Part shown: in pieces, positions 1 through 8,720 of the stretch
How the letters are laid out: the number at the start of each line of letters is the position of its first letter
Position numbering within the stretch: position 1 is the stretch's first letter
Origin: JBCDGZ01 sp038750655
GTDB lineage: Bacteria > Bacteroidota > Bacteroidia > Chitinophagales > Saprospiraceae
DNA length: 62,370 bases
NCBI GenBank assembly: GCA_038750655.1
Contig: JBCDGZ010000025.1
Span: forward strand, 1-62,370
Direction: 5' to 3'
Notes under the pieces: generated by a model
Told to the model about the DNA's origin: nothing
Database searches by the model: none
What the model saw: only the letters and a program-made list of their open reading frames with translations
Position numbers and translations under genes: made by a program

Positions 1-72
1 ATTTTTTCATAATACTCTTGTGCTATTAAAGCTAATTTTCATGATTATTTTAGCATTTAAACTCTTGCCATC

Positions 73-201
73 GTGAAAATTCAGCACTTAAAAACACAAT
101 CCAATATCCTTGATGTCCAGCAACAAAGGAATATCAAAGGAGGATCAGACAACTCCATCAACCGAAGTCTAATCGGCGTTGGAGACATCGACGTTATTTA
201 A
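73..201 (+). CDS. short double-glycine leader peptide, copy 1
   Basis: A 42-codon reading frame starts at GTG 73, because the in-frame stop at 58-60 leaves no ATG upstream, and ends with TAA at 199. The first 24 residues form a basic/polar leader that ends in NIKGG. The remaining 18 residues are SDNSINRSLIGVGDIDVI. The neighbouring gene at 252 encodes a peptide with a leader of exactly the same length, also ending in KGG, and a closely similar C-terminus (IGITDIDVW against IGVGDIDVI). The conserved nucleotide tail (GACATCGAnGTT) shows the two are duplicates. Bacteroidota use leaders ending in (V/I)KGG for small ribosomal natural products that are cut by C39-type peptidase exporters; that link is inference here, since no peptidase, exporter or modifying enzyme lies in the window. 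The GTG start and poor ribosome binding site lower confidence in the exact start. Confidence 0.6.
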   Translation: MKIQHLKTQSNILDVQQQRNIKGGSDNSINRSLIGVGDIDVI

Positions 202-251
202 CCGCCCTTACGGGCCAGAAAATGGATTTTTTCATTTAAAAACCAACAACC

Positions 252-371
252 ATGAAAATCAAAGCCATCAAAAAGAAAGTAATTGTCCTTACCCCCAAGA
301 CTCCATCACAAGTCAAAGGAGGCACAAATACTACCTTATCAATCGGGATTACTGACATCGATGTTTGGTAG
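252..371 (+). CDS. short double-glycine leader peptide, copy 2
   Basis: A 39-codon frame starts at ATG 252 after an A-rich leader (AAAAACCAACAACC) typical of Bacteroidota starts, and ends at TAG 369. Residues 1-24 are a lysine-rich leader (MKIKAIKKK...) ending in QVKGG. Residues 25-39 are TNTTLSIGITDIDVW. The leader length, the GG position and the IGxxDIDV core match the peptide encoded at 73-201, and the sequences just after both stop codons also look alike (CAGA..ATGGATTTT and CAGAGTGGATTTT). This points to a tandem duplication. The likely role is a secreted small peptide such as a signal, a bacteriocin-like product or a modified natural product. The core has no Cys, so a lanthipeptide or sactipeptide bridge is excluded for this copy. 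The two conserved Asp residues next to Thr/Ser could suit ester or amide cross-links, but that is speculation. Confidence 0.65.
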   Translation: MKIKAIKKKVIVLTPKTPSQVKGGTNTTLSIGITDIDVW

Positions 372-457
372 TCAGCCTGGTTTATCAGAGTGGATTTTAT
401 TAACTCAATAGCGCTCAATAAGGGCTTACAGCTACCAATATAGACCGAAAAAGCTAT

Positions 458-506
458 CGCACAAAATTTTAAATTCGAATTTCGTGCGGTGGCCTTATTC
501 TTTTTT
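458..506 (+). terminator. probable intrinsic terminator after the peptide pair
   Basis: CGCAC (458-462) pairs with GTGCG (484-488), with an AAATT/AATTT inner pairing, and the hairpin is followed a few bases later by a run of six T (501-506). It lies about 90 bases after the second peptide gene. The spacing between stem and T-run is longer than ideal. Confidence 0.4.
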
Positions 507-645
507 GAAAGCTAGGGGTGAGGTTTATTGGCATTAGATTAGGTTTAATGCCTTGATAATCAGGGTGTATTGATTTTTATTTTTCACATTGTACACACGA
601 ATTGCGTGTTGCTGTGCAAGTATTGTTTATTTGTGGGATTTTGAA

Positions 646-1764
646 TTACACATCAAAAGTCACCTCAACTATATCCGTCGTGGGCTTCGCCTGGCAGGTG
701 AGAATATAGCCTTCAGCGACCTCGTCCTCATCCAAAGCATAGCAAGCATCCATTTCTACTTTACCATTAAGTACCTTGGCCATACAAGTCGAACAAGATC
801 CCGAAATGCAAGAATAAGGCGGCTCGTACTTCAAATCCAGCAAAGCATCCAGGATGGTCTTGCCCGGCGCGATGGTCGTCTCAATGCGCTCGCGGTCAAG
901 GTGAACAATGAGCTGCGCCTCCCCCGCGACTGCTGCCGCCGCCGCCTGTGCACCGGCCGTCCCATTCGATTGTGGCGCCGCAGAGAAATGCTCGGCGTGT
1001 ATCCGCTCCTTATTAATCCCCAAAACGTCTAAAGCCTGCTCAACTGTGGAAATCATATTGTTAGGTCCGCAGATAAAATACTCCGCCTCTGTCCCCCCCT
1101 TGGGATGATCCGCCAAAAGTTGCTGCACCGCCACCGCATCAATACGCCCCACGCGGCCCGTCCACGAGATGGTCTTTCCACCAAAAAATCCACTAAGGCC
1201 ACCCTTGCGTTTCTGGTGTGGCTGGCTTAGGGTATGCACCACGACCAACTGGCCGGCGTAGCGCTGTTGCAGCCGATCCAGCTCCTCCTTAAAAATAATG
1301 GAGTCCTCATTGCGATTGCCGTAAAGCAAGCAGACCTTGCTCTTGGGTTCTTTTTCTAATACTGTTTTTAGGATAGATTGTAGGGGGGTAATGCCGCTTC
1401 CTGCGCCAAAAAGGTAATAGGTTTTGCGGTTGGCCTCGTCTAATTCTGTAAAAAAGCGCCCTTGTGGAGGCATCACCTCGACGCTCGTACCGGCCCTAAG
1501 TTGCTCACAGATATGCGTAGAAACCAGCCCTCCCTGTACTTTCTTTACCGTCACCGTCAAATCTTCTTCTACCGGACTGCTAGACATCGAATAAGCCCGG
1601 CGGGCACTCTGACCTTTGAGGTCAAATTTTAGGGTCAAATATTGCCCCTGGGTATATTGAAAATCTTCCTGGAGGGAGGCCGGAAGATCGAAAGTAACGG
1701 AAACCGTATCCTTGGTTTCGGATTCAATGGATTTAACTGTTAAGGAATGAAACTGTACACTCAT
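646..1764 (-). CDS. PaaE-like ferredoxin:NAD(P)H oxidoreductase (FAD + NAD + 2Fe-2S)
   Basis: A 372-residue cytosolic electron-transfer reductase. The N-terminal flavin domain carries RAYSMSS (residues 56-62), the FAD-binding RxYS motif. The NAD domain carries GAGSGITP (120-127) and a later CGPNNM. The C-terminal plant-type ferredoxin domain has C319-x4-C324-x2-C327 and the fourth cysteine near 357 (ILTC). This order matches PaaE, the reductase of the phenylacetyl-CoA epoxidase, and related phenol/benzoate reductases. No paaABCD oxygenase genes lie next to it, so its partner is unknown. An Ala/Gly-rich linker (around 270-285) joins the reductase and ferredoxin parts. It is transcribed alone, divergent from the oligopeptidase gene at 2048. 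I am sure of the domain order but not of the pathway. Confidence 0.85.
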   Translation of the reverse strand: MSVQFHSLTVKSIESETKDTVSVTFDLPASLQEDFQYTQGQYLTLKFDLKGQSARRAYSMSSSPVEEDLTVTVKKVQGGLVSTHICEQLRAGTSVEVMPPQGRFFTELDEANRKTYYLFGAGSGITPLQSILKTVLEKEPKSKVCLLYGNRNEDSIIFKEELDRLQQRYAGQLVVVHTLSQPHQKRKGGLSGFFGGKTISWTGRVGRIDAVAVQQLLADHPKGGTEAEYFICGPNNMISTVEQALDVLGINKERIHAEHFSAAPQSNGTAGAQAAAAAVAGEAQLIVHLDRERIETTIAPGKTILDALLDLKYEPPYSCISGSCSTCMAKVLNGKVEMDACYALDEDEVAEGYILTCQAKPTTDIVEVTFDV

Positions 1765-1938
1765 AATATATCTTTAATAAACTAGGGCTAAACAACATCT
1801 ATCAAACACCACTTGATGCTATTTGTTTAGGTAGATTCCCCTCATCCTACCCCTTTCAGTAGGCCATCAACACGGTTACAATCCCCAATATGCAACTTGA
1901 GGCCCTTTATTTTCGTATGGATAGGGTTGTCTGACAAA

Positions 1939-1946
1939 TATTTTTG
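1939..1946 (+). promoter_or_regulatory. candidate -7 promoter element for the M3 peptidase gene
   Basis: TATTTTTG matches the Bacteroidota -7 consensus TAnnTTTG about 100 bases before the start at 2048. No TTG lies at the usual 17-23 base spacing, so this is only half a promoter. Confidence 0.3.
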
Positions 1947-2047
1947 TTAATAGAATAATATTGGCAACTTACGTCAGTTTTAGTATCGTAGCATTTTTAA
2001 TTTGCATCTAACTGTGGCTTGTGTGATGCCCCCAACGAATTACTAAC

Positions 2048-3742
2048 ATGAAATTCAATGAATTTGAATACAGTCGTCCTGTGATGGAAGACTACGAACG
2101 CCAGTTCGATGAACTCCTGGCTGCTTTCGAAGCGGCTACTACTTTTGAAGAACAAAGTACCATCTTTGTTCGCATCAATCAGATTCGGAAGGAATTTTCC
2201 TCGATGTACAATATTTGCCATATCCGGCATACCATAGATACGCGGAATGCCTTCTACGAAAAAGAGAATGAATTTTTTGATACCAACAATCCGGCCTTTG
2301 ATGCGCTGATCAATCGCTTTTACAAAGCCCTGCTGACCTCCCCCTTTCGGGCACAGCTGGAGGAGAAATGGGGCAGTCAGCTCTTTACCATCGCCGAGCT
2401 AAGTTTGGAAACTTTCCAACCTATCATTCTCGAAGACCTCCAAGAGGAGAACCGACTGGTCAGCGAGTACATCAAGCTGAAGGCCTCGGCACGGATTGAT
2501 TTTAGAGGAAAAGAATACAACATTTCTTCCATCCTACCTCTAGAGGTTTCTGAAGACCGAGAGATTCGCAAGGCGTCTAGCATAGCCAAGTGGAAATTTT
2601 ATGCAGAGCATGCGGATGCTATCGATCAGATTTACAACAAGCAGGTCAAGCTGCGTCATAATATTGCCAAAAAACTGGGCTATAACAACTTTGTCGAGCT
2701 GGGCTACACCCGCATGCTGCGTTCGGATTACAACGCCGAGATGGTCAAAGGCTTTCGCAAGCAGATCGAGGAGCAGGTGGTGCCTATCGCTACGGAGTTG
2801 TACGAGCGCCAGCGCCAGCGCCTCAAGCTGGATAAGCTCTGCTATTACGACGAGAATTACAGATTTCCTTCAGGCAATCCCAAGCCTAAAGGTGACCCGG
2901 AGTGGATCGTTAAAAATGCTAGCCAAATGTACAGCGAGCTATCGCCAGAGACCAAGGAGTTTTTCGAATTTATGCGGGATAATCACCTGATGGATCTGGT
3001 CAATAAGGAGGGGAAGGCCACGGGGGGCTATTGTACCTTTATCCCCAAATACAAATCGCCCTATATTTTCTCCAATTTCAATGGGACCAGCAGTGATATT
3101 GATGTGCTGACCCACGAGGCGGGCCATGCCTTTCAGGTCTACTCTAGCCGGAATATTGACCTCAAAGAGTACAGCTGGCCGACCTACGAGGCTTGCGAAA
3201 TCCATTCTATGAGTATGGAATTCTTCACCTGGCCCTGGATGAACCTGTTTTTCGAGGGCGATACCCAGAAATATAAGTTTGGTCATCTGGCCGGAGCCAT
3301 CATGTTTTTGCCCTACGGAGTGGCAATCGATGAGTACCAACACTTTGCCTATCAGCACCCCGATGCGACGGCCAAAGAGCGGCGGCGAGCCTGGCGGGAT
3401 ATTGAACGTAAGTACATGCCACATCGGGATTACGACGGCAATGAATTCCTAGAAGAAGGGGGATTTTGGTATCGCCAGAGCCATATTTTTACTGTTCCTT
3501 TCTACTATATCGACTATACGCTGGCGCAAATTTGTGCTTTTCAATTTTGGAAAAAAGATCGAGAGAACCACAAAGAAGCCTGGCAAGACTATGTCAAGCT
3601 CTGTAGTGTAGGAGGCAGTCAGTCTTTCCTCGACTTGGTCAAATTATCTAAACTGCGTTCTCCATTTGAGGAAGGTTGTGTAGAATCCGTCATTGGGGAT
3701 ATTAAGGAATGGCTAGACGGTGTCGATGATTCGGCCTACTAG
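2048..3742 (+). CDS. M3 family oligoendopeptidase (PepF-like)
   Basis: A 564-residue zinc metallopeptidase of the M3 family, which hydrolyses short peptides in the cytoplasm. The zinc site HEAGH is at residues 356-360 (DVLTHEAGHAF), with the usual downstream glutamate region (YEACEIHSMSMEF). The C-terminal helices rich in Tyr/Phe (QSHIFTVPFYYIDYTLAQ) are typical of Bacteroidota and Firmicutes PepF-type enzymes. Length is normal for the family. There is no signal peptide. The ATG at 2048 is the first in frame and starts a well-conserved N-terminal helix region. The gene stands alone, with 283 bases separating it from the divergent reductase gene. Confidence 0.92.
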   Translation: MKFNEFEYSRPVMEDYERQFDELLAAFEAATTFEEQSTIFVRINQIRKEFSSMYNICHIRHTIDTRNAFYEKENEFFDTNNPAFDALINRFYKALLTSPFRAQLEEKWGSQLFTIAELSLETFQPIILEDLQEENRLVSEYIKLKASARIDFRGKEYNISSILPLEVSEDREIRKASSIAKWKFYAEHADAIDQIYNKQVKLRHNIAKKLGYNNFVELGYTRMLRSDYNAEMVKGFRKQIEEQVVPIATELYERQRQRLKLDKLCYYDENYRFPSGNPKPKGDPEWIVKNASQMYSELSPETKEFFEFMRDNHLMDLVNKEGKATGGYCTFIPKYKSPYIFSNFNGTSSDIDVLTHEAGHAFQVYSSRNIDLKEYSWPTYEACEIHSMSMEFFTWPWMNLFFEGDTQKYKFGHLAGAIMFLPYGVAIDEYQHFAYQHPDATAKERRRAWRDIERKYMPHRDYDGNEFLEEGGFWYRQSHIFTVPFYYIDYTLAQICAFQFWKKDRENHKEAWQDYVKLCSVGGSQSFLDLVKLSKLRSPFEEGCVESVIGDIKEWLDGVDDSAY

Positions 3743-3808
3743 ACAATCTGTATAAAGATTAAGATAAATTTCATATTTTCAGTACTTAGTCATAATTTTG
3801 ATCCAGTC

Positions 3809-3816
3809 TAGATTTG
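3809..3816 (+). promoter_or_regulatory. candidate -7 promoter element
   Basis: TAGATTTG fits TAnnTTTG and lies 22 bases before the ATG at 3839. No well-spaced TTG is visible upstream (the nearest, at 3798, is too close). Confidence 0.3.
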
Positions 3817-3838
3817 TAGGATTATAGTGTGAACACCC

Positions 3839-4918
3839 ATGTATGACGTTATCCTCAGTTTTATTACCGCCTTCACATTGACCTATTTTGCTATTCCTTC
3901 TATTATTCATGTAGCAAAAATCAAGAATCTTTGTGATGAACCTGGCGAGCGGCGCTCCCACAAGGAAAGTACCCCTTCACTTGGAGGGATCGGTATTTTT
4001 GCTGGAGTCATCTTCTCTATTATCCTCTGGACCCCTTTCGGCTATTTCAGTGATCTGCAATACATCCTCTGTGCCTTCATTATCATCTTCTTGATTGGAG
4101 CAAAGGATGATATTCTTCCCATGTCGCCCAACAAAAAGCTGGTGGGGGAGGTCTTGGCAGCTGCCATTCTAGTTTTTAAATCCAATGTAAAACTAACCAG
4201 CCTGTATGGTATTTTGGGCATCTACGAGCTTCCCGAGATCGTGAGCATCCTTTTATCGATTTTTACCATTTTGGTCATCATCAATGCTTTTAACCTGATT
4301 GATGGGATCAACGGTTTGTCGGGGAGTATTGGAATTTTGATTGCGGCTACCCTCGGCAGCTGGTTCTTTTTGGCCAAGCAACCCGAGCTGGCCATCGTTG
4401 CCTTCTCGCTGACGGGGGCGCTGGTTGCCTTTCTCAAGTACAACTTCACTCCCGCAAAGATATTTATGGGCGATACCGGGGCCCTGCTGATTGGGCTGGT
4501 TTGTTCTATTCTGGCCATCAAATTTATTGAGTTACAGCATGAACTAAGGGGCATCGCCGCCAGTGAGCAATTGGCCGAAGGGCTGTTCTTTGAGGCTGTA
4601 CCTGCCGTTGCTATCGGCATTATGATCCTACCGCTCTTCGATACCCTCCGAGTATTTACCATGCGCCTGCTCAACGGCAAATCGCCCTTTTACCCCGATC
4701 GCACCCATATTCACCACCTGTTGATCGACTACGGATTCAGTCACATGCAGGCCACCGGAATATTGGTGCTGGTTAACATTTTCTTCATCATTCTCGCTAT
4801 CGGTCTTCAGCATATTGGCTCGATGAGTCTCCTGCTGGTCATTCTCGCGTTGGCCACCTCCATGACGGCAACGCTCTACCGCTCGGTTGCCAAAAAGAAG
4901 CCCCTCCAAAGCGAATGA
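3839..4918 (+). CDS. WecA/TagO-type undecaprenyl-phosphate GlcNAc-1-phosphate transferase
   Basis: A 359-residue polytopic membrane enzyme of glycosyltransferase family 4 (MraY/WecA). It transfers a sugar-1-phosphate from a UDP-sugar to undecaprenyl phosphate, the first step in making surface glycans. The motifs are present in order: DEPGERRSHKESTPSLGG near residue 30, the Mg-binding KDD segment (about 88-90), NLIDGINGLSG (about 152-162), FMGDTGALLIG (about 210), and the cytoplasmic DRTHIHH histidine motif near the C-terminus. The HIHH motif favours WecA/TagO over MraY. The stop overlaps the start of crcB (ATGA), so the two are translationally coupled. No other surface-polysaccharide genes are nearby. 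Confidence 0.88.
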   Translation: MYDVILSFITAFTLTYFAIPSIIHVAKIKNLCDEPGERRSHKESTPSLGGIGIFAGVIFSIILWTPFGYFSDLQYILCAFIIIFLIGAKDDILPMSPNKKLVGEVLAAAILVFKSNVKLTSLYGILGIYELPEIVSILLSIFTILVIINAFNLIDGINGLSGSIGILIAATLGSWFFLAKQPELAIVAFSLTGALVAFLKYNFTPAKIFMGDTGALLIGLVCSILAIKFIELQHELRGIAASEQLAEGLFFEAVPAVAIGIMILPLFDTLRVFTMRLLNGKSPFYPDRTHIHHLLIDYGFSHMQATGILVLVNIFFIILAIGLQHIGSMSLLLVILALATSMTATLYRSVAKKKPLQSE

Positions 4919-5274
4919 GTTATTTATGGGTTTTTATTGGTGGAGGGCTGGGCAGCCTCTTTCGCTACGGAATCGCCAAAGCCCTAGCCGCTCAGGCCCT
5001 GAATTTTCCGCTGGCGACCTTATTGGCCAACATTCTCAGTTGTATTCTGCTGGGCTTTTTGGTTGGCTACGAAATGCGCAGTGGCCTCGCCATTCATTGG
5101 CGCTTATTGCTGCTCACCGGCTTTTGTGGCGGATTTAGTACTTTTTCTACCTTTTCTTTCGAAACCTTCGAGCTTTTTCAAACCGGACAAACTGGCTATG
5201 CGCTGCTCAACATCGGGGCCAGCTTAATCATCTGTTTAGGGGGGATTTATTTGGGAATGAAGTTGGGAAGCTAG
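4915..5274 (+). CDS. crcB: fluoride channel CrcB/Fluc
   Basis: A 119-residue small membrane protein with four predicted membrane spans. It shows the Fluc signatures GGGLGSLFRYG near the N-terminus and GFCGGFSTFSTFSFE around residues 65-80; the GFxGGxTTFSTF motif lines the fluoride path and the sodium site. CrcB forms a dual-topology dimer that exports fluoride. The gene overlaps the end of the upstream transferase by 4 bases (ATGA at 4915-4918). I saw no fluoride riboswitch, as expected for a gene inside an operon. Confidence 0.93.
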   Translation: MSYLWVFIGGGLGSLFRYGIAKALAAQALNFPLATLLANILSCILLGFLVGYEMRSGLAIHWRLLLLTGFCGGFSTFSTFSFETFELFQTGQTGYALLNIGASLIICLGGIYLGMKLGS

Positions 5275-5348
5275 TATGCAATGCTTCTTCCGTGTATCCT
5301 TCCTCCTTTTTCCCGTTCTGTTGGTGTCCCTCAAAAAAATGCGACTGC

Positions 5349-6410
5349 ATGAGAAAAATACTAAGGCTATCCTTTATCCTTCTTCCGGCCCTCGGCGGAT
5401 TGATTGTACTCTACCTCCTTTTTATCCCTAAAAACTACGAAGTAGCGCCCTTTAAAAAACGCTACGGAACTCAATACTGGACGCTGGCAACCGGCTCCAC
5501 CATCGGCTTCACCAAAATCGAGGCCGAAGGCCCCACGCCGCAGCCGCCCATCCTCTATCTCCACGGCGGCCCCGGCGGCGGTGCTAGTGATCAGACCATC
5601 GAAGTGCTGCGCCCCCTGGCCCAAGAGGGCTATCCCCTTTACTTCTATGATCAAATCGGCGGTGGCCATTCCCCTCGGCTAGATAACATCGAAGACTACA
5701 CCGTCCAACGCCATTTGGCCGATCTAGAGGTCATTATTGAACAAATCCAAGCACCGAAGGTCATCTTGCTGGGGCATTCCTGGGGAGCTATACTGGCGAC
5801 CTTGTATACGGCAGACCACCCCGAGCAGATCGATCGCCTGCTGCTCACTGGCCCCGGCCCGCTGGCCCCTATCCGCTGGGAATTGGCCGCGCAGCAAGCC
5901 CCCGATAGCCTCGACCTGCGGCCTCCGGCGATCACTAACCAGCAAGCTGGTCAGCGGGTGCAAAGCCTGCGTAGCCGCCTGGTAGATCGCTGGGCCTTCA
6001 GCTTCGGCAAGAAACTGGCGGACGATGGAGAAGCCGATGCCTTTGCCGCCTACCTCTTCAGCGAGCTTAATAAATCGGCGGTTCGGGATGCCGCGCTGCT
6101 GCCGGAGGCGCGGATCGGTATTGGCTACTATGCGCACATCATGACCTTCAAAAGCTTCGCGGCGGTGGCTGATCGCCGGGCGCAGCTGAGGCAGAGCGAG
6201 GTCCCCATACTGTTGATGCGGGGGCAGTACGACAATCAAAAATGGGGCTTTGCACAGGAGTATTTGGAGCTGTTTTCGAATCATCGGCTGGCCATCATTC
6301 CAGATGCTGGGCATTTTATCGAATGGGAGCAGCCGGAGGTCTATTTGCAGATCATTCGGGACTTCTTATTAGAGAAGGATGAAGAGCATCCGCGATCAGA
6401 TGATGGATAG
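5349..6410 (+). CDS. proline iminopeptidase-like alpha/beta hydrolase, membrane-anchored or exported
   Basis: A 353-residue alpha/beta hydrolase of peptidase family S33. The start at 5349 (MRKILRLSFILLPAL...) gives a clean hydrophobic signal/anchor segment; the frame stays open to 5292, but that extension is Cys/Pro-rich and unlike a signal peptide. HGGPGGGASD (the oxyanion HGGPG motif) lies near residue 75. The nucleophile elbow GHSWGA places the catalytic Ser near 143. The acid is in MRGQYDNQ, and the His is in DAGHFIEWEQP near the C-terminus. Prolyl aminopeptidases remove N-terminal proline from peptides; related hydrolases act on other substrates, so substrate is unsure. Confidence 0.82.
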   Translation: MRKILRLSFILLPALGGLIVLYLLFIPKNYEVAPFKKRYGTQYWTLATGSTIGFTKIEAEGPTPQPPILYLHGGPGGGASDQTIEVLRPLAQEGYPLYFYDQIGGGHSPRLDNIEDYTVQRHLADLEVIIEQIQAPKVILLGHSWGAILATLYTADHPEQIDRLLLTGPGPLAPIRWELAAQQAPDSLDLRPPAITNQQAGQRVQSLRSRLVDRWAFSFGKKLADDGEADAFAAYLFSELNKSAVRDAALLPEARIGIGYYAHIMTFKSFAAVADRRAQLRQSEVPILLMRGQYDNQKWGFAQEYLELFSNHRLAIIPDAGHFIEWEQPEVYLQIIRDFLLEKDEEHPRSDDG

Positions 6411-6482
6411 AACTATATGTCTGTTCATTCCTTATATCATAGCCCATCCATATGGAATGAGTATTGTAAATAAATTATTCTG

Positions 6483-7994
6483 ATGCAGCACTTTATCCAC
6501 TTTTTGTCCTTACTACTCTTTTGTACCCTTACCCAGACCAGTTTTGCTCAGGGCATTCAGTTTGAAAAGGGAGATTGGGAGGCCACTAAGGCCCGAGCAA
6601 CGCAGGTGGATAAGATCATTTTTGCTGAATTTTATACCGACTGGTGCGCGCCTTGCAAGAAAATGGCGCGAAATGTATTTGCCCAGCCTACTGTTGGCGA
6701 ATTGTACAACCAACATTTCATTAATTTTAAGATCGACGGAGACAGCCAACAGGGCCAGCAGCTCAAGCAACGTTATGGAGTGACGGCTTATCCCAGCTAT
6801 GTGTTTATACGTGGGGATGGCAGTCCGCTGTTTAGTGAAAAGGGGTACATTGAGGAGGCTGATTTCATCGCTTTGGGAGAGAAAGTGGCGCTGCTCAAGA
6901 CGGATACGCAACTCACGGAGCTGCGACAGGCCTATCAGAGTGGAGAGCGGGGGAAAGCCTTTTTGGTTGAATTTATGGAACTGCGGCGCGATTGGCTCAA
7001 GGCGGATAATAGTGCCTTACTGAATGAACTGATCACCCAGCTCAGCGAAGAAGAGCTTCAGTCGCCGGAATACATCAAAGTTATTGCGGATCATTGCTAT
7101 CGTGCGGACACTCGGGCCTTTGACCTCATGCTGGCCCAGCAGGAGCGTATTATCAGCGAGGAGTTGTTGACTTTAGACCCGGCTTATGAAGAGGCCCACC
7201 AAAAGCAGAAGGAGCAGTTGGAGCAGATTCCGGCCAGTCAGCTGTTGGAGGCCTCCCCGCAGCAGCTGCGGCAGAAGATTATCCAACAAGATTACGAGAA
7301 GCGGATGGATGAAGCGTTGAACAACAGCTTTAGCATTGCCACAAGAAATAAGGATAATGCTTTGTTTGAAGAGATTTTGCGCAAGCATTTGCAGCTCAAT
7401 CAGCAATTAAAGCGGCGGCGCAGCCAACAGCGCAACGATCGATTGCAACTGCGCTATTATCGATTGACGGAGCAGGCGGAGCCCTACGCCAGGGTAGCCG
7501 AAACCTATCTCAATACCCATGTCCTCTCCCAGCCCGTCAAGGTGGCGAAGGACCTCGACAGCCTGCGGCAGCAAGCCCTCCTCTTTACTGATGCCAGCCT
7601 GGAAGATCAACTCGGTGTTCGGCAGGCCAACAAAATCCGCGAACTGCGCTCCCAAAGCCGCCAACTCAGCATCCGCAACACCGCTCGTGACCTCACCGAA
7701 GTTGCCGAGCAGTACTACGAATTCTTTGACGATGAGGTCCAATTGCTCAAAGCCGTCGCCTGGGTCGAAGAGGCTATCCTCCGCTACGACGAACCGCTGC
7801 ACTACCTAACCTACGCCCGCTTGATTAACAAACTAGGCGATAAGGCCCTGGCCATCAAACTGCTCGAACGCGGGTTGACGCTGGCGCGAGGAACGGCCAA
7901 AGATGGGGATAAGGTAGCAGTTAGTCCCCGAGTCTGGCGCAAGGATCGGAAATTGCTGGATCGGGAGTTGAAGAAATTGAAAGCCGACAATTGA
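6483..7994 (+). CDS. exported thioredoxin-fold protein with long helical C-terminus
   Basis: A 503-residue protein with a signal peptide (about residues 1-22, ending SFAQG). It has a thioredoxin-like domain at about 30-130 whose active site is WCAPCKKM (DWCAPC), followed by the cis-proline loop TAYPSYVFI. The rest (about 140-500) is charged, helical and rich in Gln/Leu, with a TPR-like stretch near the end (ALAIKLLERGLTLARG). Such proteins in Bacteroidota act in periplasmic disulfide reduction or as redox chaperones. The thioredoxin part is certain; the role of the C-terminal two-thirds is unknown. Confidence 0.8.
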   Translation: MQHFIHFLSLLLFCTLTQTSFAQGIQFEKGDWEATKARATQVDKIIFAEFYTDWCAPCKKMARNVFAQPTVGELYNQHFINFKIDGDSQQGQQLKQRYGVTAYPSYVFIRGDGSPLFSEKGYIEEADFIALGEKVALLKTDTQLTELRQAYQSGERGKAFLVEFMELRRDWLKADNSALLNELITQLSEEELQSPEYIKVIADHCYRADTRAFDLMLAQQERIISEELLTLDPAYEEAHQKQKEQLEQIPASQLLEASPQQLRQKIIQQDYEKRMDEALNNSFSIATRNKDNALFEEILRKHLQLNQQLKRRRSQQRNDRLQLRYYRLTEQAEPYARVAETYLNTHVLSQPVKVAKDLDSLRQQALLFTDASLEDQLGVRQANKIRELRSQSRQLSIRNTARDLTEVAEQYYEFFDDEVQLLKAVAWVEEAILRYDEPLHYLTYARLINKLGDKALAIKLLERGLTLARGTAKDGDKVAVSPRVWRKDRKLLDRELKKLKADN

Positions 7995-8069
7995 GCTTTG
8001 CGCTCGTATGCGTTTTTGTCCTAAAAACAGCAGAGGACCACTGCTCGAACAGTAGCCCTCCAAAGTACA

Positions 8070-8720
8070 TTAGAAGCACCAGTCATTCAAATCAATGGTG
8101 ACCCGTATCGTTTCTGTCTTCCGATTGCAAAGGTAAAGGGCATTGGTGTTGAAATTGTAAGCCCGATAAATTTCAAATTCGGCGGTGAGGAAATAGTCTG
8201 GGCAAGAAGGGTGATAGCTGCCAGGGGGGACGTTGACATTGTAAAAGTAGTTCCAGAAAAAGTCGCAGCGATTTTGCCTTGGAGTGATTTCTGTAAATGC
8301 CGTCCGTATAATCTGTCCCGTTTGATCATCCGTAATTTCTGTTTTTAGGTACCAGTTGGTGGCTTCGAAATCACGAGGGTCGCCCACTGCGATTCCGACA
8401 AAGTAGGTATTCCAAAAGTATACCTGCTGAATATCTCCAAGATTACAGCAGCAAAGAGGCGTTGCCAAATCGCGGCTGCTCACTCCGGAGGAGCCTCCAC
8501 ATCCAGTATCTGTTAGCCCACTGACAATATTATCTTCCAGGTCACTCTGCGAATCTGCATTATTCGTGTAATAGCTTGTATTCCTTTCTTTCTGGTTGGG
8601 AAGTTCTGCATCGACGCGTTGTTCGGTGAGGGGTTCTGACATACTGTAATCGCTATCCTTTTGACAGCCTATGGTAAATACAAGGGCTAGGCTGAGGACC
8701 AAAAAGAGTCTAATTTTCAT
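8070..8720 (-). CDS. hypothetical Cys-rich lipoprotein
   Basis: A 216-residue protein with a lipoprotein signal (MKIRLFLVLSLALVFTIGCQK, lipobox TIGC), so it is probably anchored in the outer or inner membrane. The mature part is polar and unusually rich in cysteine for an exported Bacteroidota protein (TGCGGSSG, LCCCNLGD, RCDFFW, SCPDYF, LCNRK, WCF at the C-terminus), which suggests several disulfides. Aromatic residues are also frequent. I do not recognise a family. The gene is convergent with the thioredoxin-fold gene, 75 bases away, and no operon partner is evident. Confidence 0.75.
   Translation of the reverse strand: MKIRLFLVLSLALVFTIGCQKDSDYSMSEPLTEQRVDAELPNQKERNTSYYTNNADSQSDLEDNIVSGLTDTGCGGSSGVSSRDLATPLCCCNLGDIQQVYFWNTYFVGIAVGDPRDFEATNWYLKTEITDDQTGQIIRTAFTEITPRQNRCDFFWNYFYNVNVPPGSYHPSCPDYFLTAEFEIYRAYNFNTNALYLCNRKTETIRVTIDLNDWCF

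Noticed and set aside
589..1032. Plus-strand 147-codon frame overlapping the PaaE-like gene
   Set aside because: It runs antisense to a gene with clear domain motifs and has no recognisable protein features.
4915..4918. Fluoride riboswitch upstream of crcB
   Set aside because: The gene overlaps its upstream neighbour, and no leader exists to hold a riboswitch.
5292..5348. N-terminal extension of the proline-iminopeptidase-like gene
   Set aside because: The extension is Cys/Pro/Phe-rich and hides a normal signal/anchor that starts at 5349.
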